The notes below the pieces were generated by a model. The model did no database searches, was not told where the DNA came from, and was given only the letters and a program-made list of their open reading frames with translations. Source: an uncultured Acetatifactor sp. (GTDB taxonomy: Bacteria > Bacillota > Clostridia > Lachnospirales > Lachnospiraceae). From it: a stretch of DNA of 64,000 bases. Below, piece by piece: positions 57,646 through 64,000 of the stretch. Both the position numbers and the translations under genes were made by a program. Each line of letters opens with the position of its first letter. The first letter of the stretch is position 1. The DNA is taken from positions 1-64,000 of the forward strand of contig CAJTVB010000003.1 of assembly GCA_910579755.1 (NCBI GenBank), written 5' to 3'.

Positions 57646-58470
57646 TTACATAAATCCCTTCTCAATCCAAGTCCTGACCAGGGAAATCCATGTGGCACAT
57701 TCCTCCTGCTGCCCATAGCCGTCCCTGCCTTCCGATATGCGGTTGGCAAGCCCCAGTCCGTGTCCGCCCCTGGGATACATATGAAGCTCCGTGCTCACTC
57801 CTGCCCGGCGCAGAGCGCCTGCAAACAGCAGCGCATTTTCCACCGGTACCACATCATCCTCAAAGGTATGCCACACAAAGACAGGAGGAACCTTGGAGCT
57901 GACCTGCTTCTCCAGAGACATTCTCTGGGAAAGCTCTTCCTCTCTTTCCTGCAGCAGGCTCTGAAAAGACCCTCTGTGGGCAAACTCTCCGGAGGAAATC
58001 ACCGGATAGCACAGAATCAGTCCGTCGGGACGCACCATTTCGTGATCCTCCTGTCCCAGTCCTGCCGCCTGCACAGTAATATCCTCATCCCAGAATACAC
58101 CCAGGCTGGCCGCAAGATGACCGCCGGCGGAACAACCCAGCACAATGATTTTATCCGGCTCCACATGCCACTCTGCCGCATTCCGGCGGATCAAAGCAAC
58201 GCTGTAGGCCAGTTCCCCCAGCGCCGTGGGAAACACAGCCGGCTTGCAGGAATAATTCAGCACTGCGGCATGACAGCCCATAGCAAGAAACTGCAGGGCA
58301 AATACCTCGGCTTCTCTGTCGGAATTAAACTCATATCCTCCGCCCGGACACACCAGCACCAAAGGTCTGTGGTTCAGCTTCAGCTCCTGAGAAGCATTCT
58401 GAATATATACAGTAAGCCTTGCGCCGGGCAATGAGCCCTCCACCTGAATATCATAAGTTTTATTAATCAT
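57646..58470 (-). CDS. Alpha/beta hydrolase, acetyl-esterase-like
   Basis: A 274-aa BD-FAE/acetylxylan-esterase-type hydrolase. LVLVCPGGGYEF is the oxyanion-hole motif, LGCSAGGHLAASLG (~123) the nucleophile elbow, with VWHTFEDDVVPVENAL (Asp) and YPRGGHGLGLA (His) completing the triad. No signal peptide, so it acts on imported material, probably deacetylating oligosaccharides. The exonuclease gene starts 10 bp downstream. Confidence 0.87.
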   Translation of the reverse strand: MINKTYDIQVEGSLPGARLTVYIQNASQELKLNHRPLVLVCPGGGYEFNSDREAEVFALQFLAMGCHAAVLNYSCKPAVFPTALGELAYSVALIRRNAAEWHVEPDKIIVLGCSAGGHLAASLGVFWDEDITVQAAGLGQEDHEMVRPDGLILCYPVISSGEFAHRGSFQSLLQEREEELSQRMSLEKQVSSKVPPVFVWHTFEDDVVPVENALLFAGALRRAGVSTELHMYPRGGHGLGLANRISEGRDGYGQQEECATWISLVRTWIEKGFM

Positions 58471-58525
58471 AATTATTCCTTTCTGTGCATCTGTTTCACA
58501 ACAGCCAGCTCATTGGCCGCAGAAA

Positions 58526-59959
58526 TTAATATGCCCTTCCCCAATATACCATTTTTTTGGCAGGTCTGCCGCAGCAGACGCAGGTGTCGGCAATATGCTC
58601 CTGCTCAAAGGGTATGCACCGGCTGGTCACCGCCAGCTTTTCCTTAATTTGCTCCTCGCATTCCTGCTCCCCGCACCACATGGCTTTCACAAAACCCGTA
58701 TTCTCCGTAAACAGCCGCTCAAACTCTTCCATATTGGCGGCTGTATAGGTGTGCGTATCCCGATGAACTCTGGCCCTCTCCAGCATTTCCCTCTGGATGG
58801 TATCCAAAAGCTCTGCCAGCCTTGCCTCCAGCTCCTCCAAAGATACCTCTGTTTTTTCTCTGTTGTCCCGGCGGCAGAGCACGCATCTTCCGGCCTCAAG
58901 ATCCTTGGGACCGATTTCCACCCGCACGGGATATCCTCTCATTTCAGCCTCGGCAAACTTCCAGCCGGGAGACTTATCCGTGTCATCCACCTTCACCCGG
59001 AAATTTCCTTTCAGCCGGTCCCGAAGCTCATAAGCCTTATCCAGCACTCCTTCCTTCTTCTGCTGAATGGGAATGATGCAAACCTGCACAGGAGCAATCC
59101 GGGGAGGCAGCACCAGGCCCTCGTTGTCCCCATGAACCATGATAACGCCGCCGATCAGACGAGTGGACATACCCCAGGAGGTCTGATGCACATGTTTAAG
59201 AGTATTGTCCTTGTCTGCATACTGAATCTCAAAGGCCTTCGCAAAGCCGTCGCCAAAATTATGGCTGGTTCCGGACTGCAGAGCCTTGCCGTCGTGCATC
59301 AGCGCCTCAATGGTATAGGTAGCCTCCGCTCCCGCAAATTTTTCCTTGTCGGTCTTGCGCCCCTTGATCACAGGAATCGCCAGCACCTCCTCACAGAAAT
59401 CCGCATACAGCTTCAGCATCTGTATGGTCCTCTCCTCAGCCTCCCGGGCCGTAGCATGGGCCGTATGTCCCTCCTGCCACAAAAACTCTCTGGAACGCAG
59501 GAAAGGCCTGGTTTCCTTCTCCCAGCGCACCACCGAGCACCACTGATTATAAACCCTGGGCAGGTCTCTGTAGGAATGAATGTCATTTTTATAAAAATCA
59601 CAGAACAGGGTCTCCGAGGTAGGCCGCACACAGAGACGCTCCTGGAGCAGCTGCTGCCCTCCGTGAGTCACCCATGCCACCTCCGGAGCAAAGCCCTCCA
59701 CATGATCCTTTTCCTTCTGCAGCAGAGATTCCGGTATGAACATAGGAAGGTAAACGTTCTCCACGCCTGCCTCCTTAAACCGTTCATCCAGCTGCTTCTG
59801 AATCAGCTCCCAGATTGCATAGCCGGCTGGCTTGATGACCATACAGCCCTTCACCGAGGTATAATCAATCAGCTCCGCCTTTTTCACCACATCCGTGTAC
59901 CATTGAGCAAAATCCACGGACATATCCGTGATCTCCTCCACCATTTTTTTGTCTGCCAT
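58526..59959 (-). CDS. proS: Prolyl-tRNA synthetase, archaeal/eukaryotic-type
   Basis: A 477-aa class II synthetase of the short type: no INS editing domain and a zinc-binding C-terminus (CEEQIKEKL ... DTCVCCGRPAKKMVYWGRAY, ending in Tyr). Motif 2 (RWEKETRPFLRSREFLWQEGHTAH) and motif 3 (STRLIGGVIMVHGD) are clear. Start at MADKKMVEEI with AAAGGAGG upstream; the longer frame is only the T-box leader read through. Controlled by the proline T-box upstream. Confidence 0.96.
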   Translation of the reverse strand: MADKKMVEEITDMSVDFAQWYTDVVKKAELIDYTSVKGCMVIKPAGYAIWELIQKQLDERFKEAGVENVYLPMFIPESLLQKEKDHVEGFAPEVAWVTHGGQQLLQERLCVRPTSETLFCDFYKNDIHSYRDLPRVYNQWCSVVRWEKETRPFLRSREFLWQEGHTAHATAREAEERTIQMLKLYADFCEEVLAIPVIKGRKTDKEKFAGAEATYTIEALMHDGKALQSGTSHNFGDGFAKAFEIQYADKDNTLKHVHQTSWGMSTRLIGGVIMVHGDNEGLVLPPRIAPVQVCIIPIQQKKEGVLDKAYELRDRLKGNFRVKVDDTDKSPGWKFAEAEMRGYPVRVEIGPKDLEAGRCVLCRRDNREKTEVSLEELEARLAELLDTIQREMLERARVHRDTHTYTAANMEEFERLFTENTGFVKAMWCGEQECEEQIKEKLAVTSRCIPFEQEHIADTCVCCGRPAKKMVYWGRAY

Positions 59960-60099
59960 TTTTCCTCCTTTCAAAGCGCTGAGCACATACTCTTCCGGTG
60001 CGGCGCTTTCTCTGAAATCCGGTGACAGTCTGACGAAAAATCCGATATGACCGGTTTTCGCAAAACCGTCGTATACAGTCTGCCAGGAACGAGGGTCTG

Positions 60100-60386
60100 A
60101 CCGTAAAAAACAAACCGCCGGGCCCTCCGTCCCCTCCAAGGGACCGAAAACTCGGCGGTACCACCCTAATTGATGCCTGGGCATCCAGCTCTATCGCCGT
60201 TAACGCCGGCCTACGCTGTACTTTTGCCTATATTATAAGCCTCGCACAGGACTCCAAGGCAGGTTCCAAAGCCTTGACATAAGGGCCTCACAGCCGCGCC
60301 GGCCCTGTCACCAAAACCCTGCGCCACGCCCTCTCTCTGAAATGCCTGCAGCTTCGTACTGATCCTCTTCACAGTCGCTCTATATG
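60100..60386 (-). promoter_or_regulatory. Proline-specific T-box riboswitch of proS
   Basis: Stem I elements (GAAGAGGATCAGTA, AGAGAG, GGTGACAGGGCC), the specifier region GGAACCTGCC with proline codon CCU at 60261-60263, the T-box AGGGTGGTACCGC (60155-60167) and a terminator hairpin CCGCCG ... CGGCGG followed by TTTGTTTTTT (60100-60118). Uncharged tRNA-Pro would stabilise the antiterminator and switch on proS. The leader fills the gap between gene and promoter. Confidence 0.93.
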
Positions 60387-60392
60387 TATGTG

Positions 60393-60421
60393 ATTGTAGT
60401 GTATGAAAACCGGTTTGTCAA
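60393..60421 (-). promoter_or_regulatory. Promoter of the proS T-box transcript
   Basis: TTGACA (60416-60421), 17 bp, TACAAT (60393-60398) on the minus strand. Confidence 0.85.
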
Positions 60422-60513
60422 GACTGATTGGCGCCAAAAGCAGAGCTCTGCAATTCTCCTTTACGGAGCCGGGAAATCGTGTCCGCCTCTTTCAATCCGG
60501 CATGGAATCAAAT

Positions 60514-60726
60514 TCACTGCCGGAAATATCGGGGTAAGCGACAACATTTACACTTTTCCGTATTTTTGCGCGTTTCTGTTAAAGGATTATCTGAAACGTT
60601 CACCAGCTCTATACCCGCCATTCCTGCCGTCAGGTTATCCTGAACAATCAAAATACCGATTGATAAAAAGAAATGAACCATCAGATATCCTGCGAGAAAC
60701 CATATAAAAATCCTCTTTGTCTTCAC
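60514..60726 (-). CDS. Possible small membrane protein, 70 aa
   Basis: A GTG-initiated frame with one strong membrane helix right at the start (VKTKRIFIWFLAGYLMVHFF, continuing to ILIVQ), positive charges before it and a Cys-containing basic end. A good promoter lies just upstream and TGAGG precedes the GTG at a long distance. I recognise no family. It could be a real short gene or a decayed one; no other gene fills 60422-60980. Confidence 0.35.
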   Translation of the reverse strand: MKTKRIFIWFLAGYLMVHFFLSIGILIVQDNLTAGMAGIELVNVSDNPLTETRKNTEKCKCCRLPRYFRQ

Positions 60727-60745
60727 AAGCCTGCCGACCTCAGTG

Positions 60746-60775
60746 ATTATAATTTTACACGAACTCTGTATCCAA
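60746..60775 (-). promoter_or_regulatory. Promoter of the small membrane ORF
   Basis: TTGGAT (60770-60775), 18 bp, TATAAT (60746-60751) on the minus strand. Confidence 0.5.
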
Positions 60776-60979
60776 TGCAACCCAAAATACCTGGCGCCCT
60801 CTGCCCGTGAAGAGTAACCAGAAGCCAGACAACTGCTATGACCTTCCGTTTTCCAACTACCGGTTGTTTTTCTGCAATACCGCCTCCATTGTACTCAACC
60901 ATCCGTTGTGGTAAACTACTCTTGAAAACCAAAATTACCAGCGTCAGGCGCGGTTAACAAAATTATGTGGAGGTATTTT

Positions 60980-61822
60980 ATGGATACTGTAACCATCGGA
61001 AAACAAATTACAGCTCTGCGCAAAGGCCAGGGCATGACCCAGGAGGATGTTGCAAAACAGGTGGGCGTCAGCTCCCAGGCCGTGTCCAAATGGGAAAACG
61101 GCGGCGTCCCGGACACGGAATTGCTGCCCAAAATCGCAGAACTGTTCGGTGTTTCCATTGATTCACTTTTTGGCATAGATACCACTGATTACAACAGTAT
61201 ACGGGCAGCCCTCTCAAAAAAGCTGATAGATACTCCGCCTGAAAAGCAGTTCCAGCTTCTCTTCCGCTGGTGCTGGGACATGGAGCGGGCTCTGATGGGC
61301 CGCATGCCGGAGGATGCAGAATACGAAATAGAGACTCTGGAAAAAGATGTTGAAAAAACATCCCTGGCCCATTCCAGTATCCTCAGCAACTACGGCTTTA
61401 CGCAAATGGGGGTGGCAGGCCGGCTGCAATATTTCCTGATGATGCCGGAAATCAGTGACAAGGATGCTGCCTTTTTCCAAAATACGGACTATGTTTCTTT
61501 TTTTCAGGACTTTTCCCATAAGGATGTGTTTGACTCCTGCGTTCTCCTGCATAAAAGGGAATCCGGCAAAGCCTTTACACCAGGACTGTTAATGAAGAAT
61601 TTGGGGCTGGACTTTGAAAGGGCTATGGAGATTATTCAGATCCTGCGCAAATACCATATGATCTCCTGCACGCAGCTTGAACTGGACGATTTGACCCAGG
61701 AAATATATTCCTTTAAACCCGCCCCGTCATTTACATTAATGCTTCTGTTCGTTCAGGAGCTGATTCACAGACCCTCCATCTTTTATTACTTCTGTGAAAG
61801 CAGGCAGAAGCCCTGGCTGTGA
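60980..61822 (+). CDS. XRE-family regulator with unassigned C-terminal domain
   Basis: A 280-aa protein: N-terminal XRE HTH (IGKQITALRKGQGMTQEDVAKQV, SSQAVSKWENGGVPDTELLP) and a ~210-aa helical region with a possible second winged helix near 190-225 (GLLMKNLGLDFERAMEIIQILRKYHMI). I do not recognise the C-terminal part; it may sense a ligand. Start at MDTVTIG (GGAGG 6 bases upstream). Target genes unknown; the MerR gene follows after 108 bp with its own promoter. Confidence 0.82.
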   Translation: MDTVTIGKQITALRKGQGMTQEDVAKQVGVSSQAVSKWENGGVPDTELLPKIAELFGVSIDSLFGIDTTDYNSIRAALSKKLIDTPPEKQFQLLFRWCWDMERALMGRMPEDAEYEIETLEKDVEKTSLAHSSILSNYGFTQMGVAGRLQYFLMMPEISDKDAAFFQNTDYVSFFQDFSHKDVFDSCVLLHKRESGKAFTPGLLMKNLGLDFERAMEIIQILRKYHMISCTQLELDDLTQEIYSFKPAPSFTLMLLFVQELIHRPSIFYYFCESRQKPWL

Positions 61823-61860
61823 GTAATAACTGTAAATCAGATTAATTAACATAAAAACTA

Positions 61861-61891
61861 TTGACTTTCCCCCTTATGGAAGGTATAGAGT
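61861..61891 (+). promoter_or_regulatory. MerR-type long-spacer promoter
   Basis: TTGACT (61861-61866) and TAGAGT (61886-61891) are 19 bp apart, with a dyad TTTCC ... GGAAGG between them, as at promoters that MerR regulators untwist. A 17-bp reading (TATAGA) is also possible. Confidence 0.55.
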
Positions 61892-61930
61892 CTTCTTGTA
61901 AACACCATTTCCCAAGAAAGGCGCGGGTCT

Positions 61931-62572
61931 ATGAAAATCAATCAGGTGGAGCAGGCCGTCGGCATCTCCAAAAAGAACATCCGCTTTTACGAACAGGAAG
62001 GGCTCTTAAGTCCCTCCCGCTCGGCCAACGGTTATCGTGATTATACGGAGGAGGATGTGACGGTTCTGCAGCAGATCAAGCTGCTGAGAAAGCTGGACAT
62101 TCCCATTGAAGAAATCCGTCGTCTGCAGACCGGAAGCCTTACCCTGGAGGACTGCCTGCGCAGGCATCTCATCGTGCTGGAGCGGCGAAGCAGAAATCTG
62201 GAAGCCACCAATGCTTTCTGCCACAGACTTCTGGCGGAGGATGCCCGGCTGGGGACCCTGAACGTGCCCATGCTTCTTCAGGAAATGGAAACTATGGAGG
62301 AGGGAGGTACCAATTTTGTGAACATCCGGAAAAAAGACAGTCAAGAACGAAAACGGGGCGCATTGATCGGAGGCTTTGTGGCAATCCTTGTTATGGCATT
62401 GCCCATTGTACTCATGACCGCCGTCGTGATCACGGAACCGGAAATACCGATTCTACTGGCTGCGGCCTTTATCGTGGTGCCCTTGATCGGCATTATCGGT
62501 ACTGTGGCCGCCCTGCGGGAACGACTGAAAGAAATCGAAGGGGGAGAGTTGGATGAAGCTTCTAAATATTGA
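61931..62572 (+). CDS. MerR-family regulator with C-terminal membrane helices
   Basis: A 213-aa protein. MerR winged helix at residues 1-70 (NQVEQAVGISKKNIRFYEQEGLLSP, then NGYRDYTEEDVTVLQQI), a coiled-coil dimer helix (~80-110), then two hydrophobic helices (~142-165 and ~172-195) before a short charged end. A membrane-attached MerR is uncommon and suggests sensing at the membrane. The next gene overlaps by 20 bp. Confidence 0.88.
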   Translation: MKINQVEQAVGISKKNIRFYEQEGLLSPSRSANGYRDYTEEDVTVLQQIKLLRKLDIPIEEIRRLQTGSLTLEDCLRRHLIVLERRSRNLEATNAFCHRLLAEDARLGTLNVPMLLQEMETMEEGGTNFVNIRKKDSQERKRGALIGGFVAILVMALPIVLMTAVVITEPEIPILLAAAFIVVPLIGIIGTVAALRERLKEIEGGELDEASKY

Positions 62573-62870
62573 CTATATACCTGGAAAAAACGTTGAGGAT
62601 CTGGGAATCGTAAAGGGAACAGTAGTACACTCTAAGAATGTGGGAAAAGATTTTATGGCCGCAATGAAAACCCTGGTGGGCGGAGAACTGACAGGATACA
62701 CTCAGATGCTCAACGAGGCCCGGCAGATTGCCGTAAAGCGTATGGTGGACGAGGCGGAGGCCCTGGGAGCGGACGCAGTCATCAATGTCCGCTACGGCAC
62801 ATCCTCTGTCATGTCCGGAGCAGCAGAGGTGATCGCCTACGGCACAGCGGTAAAAATTCTGGAAAAATAG
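62553..62870 (+). CDS. YbjQ/UPF0145 family protein
   Basis: A 105-aa protein with the YbjQ pattern: KGTVVHSKNVGKDFMAAMKTLVGGELTGYTQML, then RMVDEAEALGADAVINVRYGTS. The family forms pentameric beta/alpha rings and is annotated as putative heavy-metal binding, with no proven function. GGGGGAGAG precedes the ATG and the gene overlaps the MerR gene, so the pair is probably co-regulated. Confidence 0.9.
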   Translation: MKLLNIDYIPGKNVEDLGIVKGTVVHSKNVGKDFMAAMKTLVGGELTGYTQMLNEARQIAVKRMVDEAEALGADAVINVRYGTSSVMSGAAEVIAYGTAVKILEK

Positions 62871-62943
62871 ACAGATTCTCAAAGGCGCCTGAAAAGACAC
62901 AAAAAGAACTGTCGGAAAACAGACAGCCCAATTAACAATTAAA

Positions 62944-62983
62944 CAGGGGGCCGATTAAAGTTTTATATTAACCGGCTCCCCTG
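62944..62983. terminator. Terminator between YbjQ and HAD genes
   Basis: CAGGGG-GCCGATTAA pairs with TTAACCGGCTCCCCTG (one bulge, one mismatch); on the minus strand it is followed by TTTAATTGTTAAT. It serves the HAD gene ending at 62990 and may be bidirectional. Confidence 0.7.
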
Positions 62984-62989
62984 ATAAAC

Positions 62990-63736
62990 TTAAAGTAAAT
63001 ATTTCTCAATATATCCTGCCACGCCATCCATGTCATTACTCTCTGTCACATAGTCTGCCGCCTCCAGCACCTGCCGGATTCCGTTGGACATGGCCACGCC
63101 CACCCCGCAATTCTGAATGGACTCCACATCGTCATTGTCATCTCCGAAATATACCGCTTCCTCAGGCGAAATTCCCGCATCCTCCAGCATAGCCCGGACC
63201 CCGTTCCATTTGGTGGCCGCGGTACTCATGATCTGTATCAGCCGCCCGGCCGCCACCGTCATATAGGTATCAGCCGTCAGCGCTTTTTCCACTTCCCTTT
63301 GATACTTCATTCCCGAACCGCCCAGAAGCAGCTTATAAACCGCGCATCCCTCCGGAGCCTTTGGAAAGCCCTGATATACGGAAGCATTCCATTCCGGAAT
63401 AGGATGACTGGAAAAAATCCCTGCCTCCGTTTCCATGGATAGAATCAGACCAGGGATCGCGGACACTCTGCCAAGAATCTCCTCCACGCTGGAGGGAACG
63501 ATACAATTTTCGATCACATTCCGGGGCAAAATGACTTTTGCTCCGTTCAGCGTCGTCATGGCATAAAAACCCACCTTGTCCTGATATGGCAAAACAGCTC
63601 TCTGGGGTCTGGCCGTTGCCGCCATGAGCAGGATTTCCCTCTCCCGGCACCTTTCCAGCACCCTGTATGTATATTCTGACACACTCTTGTCCGTATGGAG
63701 CAAGGTCCCGTCCAGATCCGTTATGACCGCCTTCAT
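62990..63736 (-). CDS. Cof-type HAD-IIB sugar or nucleotide phosphatase
   Basis: A 248-aa HAD hydrolase: motif I ITDLDGTLLHTD, motif II LLMAATARPQRA, C2-type cap domain, then motif IV YFGDDNDDVESIQNCGVGVAMSNG. Cof-like enzymes dephosphorylate small metabolites in the cytosol. GGAGAGGA precedes the ATG; about 50 bp separate it from the gene at the right edge. Confidence 0.93.
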   Translation of the reverse strand: MKAVITDLDGTLLHTDKSVSEYTYRVLERCREREILLMAATARPQRAVLPYQDKVGFYAMTTLNGAKVILPRNVIENCIVPSSVEEILGRVSAIPGLILSMETEAGIFSSHPIPEWNASVYQGFPKAPEGCAVYKLLLGGSGMKYQREVEKALTADTYMTVAAGRLIQIMSTAATKWNGVRAMLEDAGISPEEAVYFGDDNDDVESIQNCGVGVAMSNGIRQVLEAADYVTESNDMDGVAGYIEKYLL

Positions 63737-63788
63737 CCTGATTCCTCTCCACCTGACTTATCAGAGCTTTCGAAGACAAGCGTTTTCT

Positions 63789-64000
63789 CTAGCCTCTCAG
63801 CTTTTTAACCGCCTTCTCCGAAATCAGGCAGGTGCCATGCTCCTTCAGCGTTAAAATCTGCTTTTCATCCGCCGTGTAAAGAGTGGCAAACTCCATGGCC
63901 TGGATGCACGCCCGGCTGTATCGCTCATAGGATGCATGCCCTTTTTTCAGACACAGGTAAAAAAACCCGTTCATCTCAAAAAGCTGACTGTCCACCCGAA
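63789..64000 (-). CDS. Unrecognised protein, C-terminal part, runs off the window
   Basis: Frame open to the right edge; only about 70 residues visible. They read FEMNGFFYLCLKKGHASYERY, EFATLYTADEKQILTLKEHG and end VKKLRG. I recognise no family. The helical, charged end suggests a soluble protein. It is co-directional with the HAD phosphatase gene. Confidence 0.6.
   Translation of the reverse strand, partial: RVDSQLFEMNGFFYLCLKKGHASYERYSRACIQAMEFATLYTADEKQILTLKEHGTCLISEKAVKKLRG

Noticed and set aside
60000..60184. 75-codon N-terminal extension of proS
   Set aside because: This frame passes through the T-box terminator and antiterminator; AAAGGAGG and the ATG at 59959 give the normal ProRS length.

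Overview
The window looks like chromosomal DNA from a low-to-mid GC Clostridia, most likely a gut Lachnospiraceae. This is inferred from gene content and order: a uvrC-hprK-glucokinase-murB-rapZ-whiA-HPr string, AGGAGG-type ribosome sites, sigma-A promoters (TTGACA/TATAAT, 17 bp spacers), a proline T-box, ftsEX next to an M23 hydrolase and ctpA, and bacterial MurT/GatD-like proteins. I see no rRNA, tRNA, CRISPR array, transposase or prophage.

Layout. 1-9.7 kb: the end of a MetRS-like class I synthetase and a GNAT gene on +, then on the minus strand a PucR-type regulator, ftsE, ftsX, an EnvC-like M23 hydrolase, ctpA and an SGNH plus MBOAT pair for surface O-acylation. The SGNH gene is broken at a 10-G tract. 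9.7-14.9 kb: a YjfB-like peptide, cvfB, an acyl-ACP thioesterase, a CPBP protease and a divergent murT/gatD pair whose GatD lacks the catalytic Cys and His.

15.0-24.3 kb is the most unusual part: a nine-gene minus-strand operon, hypB, a CooC-type ATPase, two 2-hydroxyacyl-CoA dehydratase (HgdB/double-cubane) family subunits, their ATP-dependent activase, a 55-aa membrane peptide, an acetyl-CoA-synthase (CdhC)-like protein, a 938-aa FAD/iron-sulfur oxidoreductase and hypA. It couples nickel delivery to a very low-potential iron-sulfur reductase with no hydrogenase, CODH or classical dehydratase nearby. A GntR/FCD regulator is divergently transcribed behind a TGGTC-A-GACCA operator.

25-31 kb: an ABC-F ribosome-protection gene with a complete attenuation leader (promoter, three-codon uORF, antiterminator and terminator), hflKC, a second GNAT and a cyclophilin. 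31-40.5 kb: a carbohydrate locus with two Gfo/Idh/MocA oxidoreductases, three TIM-barrel isomerase/epimerases, an AraC regulator, a sugar-binding lipoprotein and a class II aldolase. 40.6-51 kb: a conserved housekeeping string (lipid kinase, Crh-like HPr with Glu15, whiA, rapZ, murB, ROK glucokinase, hprK, uvrC, ftsH). 51-60.4 kb: a DUF1846 gene, yitT, trxA, trmB, a repeat element in the leader of a D-Ala-D-Ala carboxypeptidase gene, a DEDD exonuclease, an esterase, and proS behind its T-box. 60.5-64 kb: a small membrane ORF, XRE and MerR regulators, a YbjQ protein, a Cof-type HAD phosphatase and a gene running off the right edge.

All functional calls come from reading the translated sequence and recalling family motifs; no searches were run.
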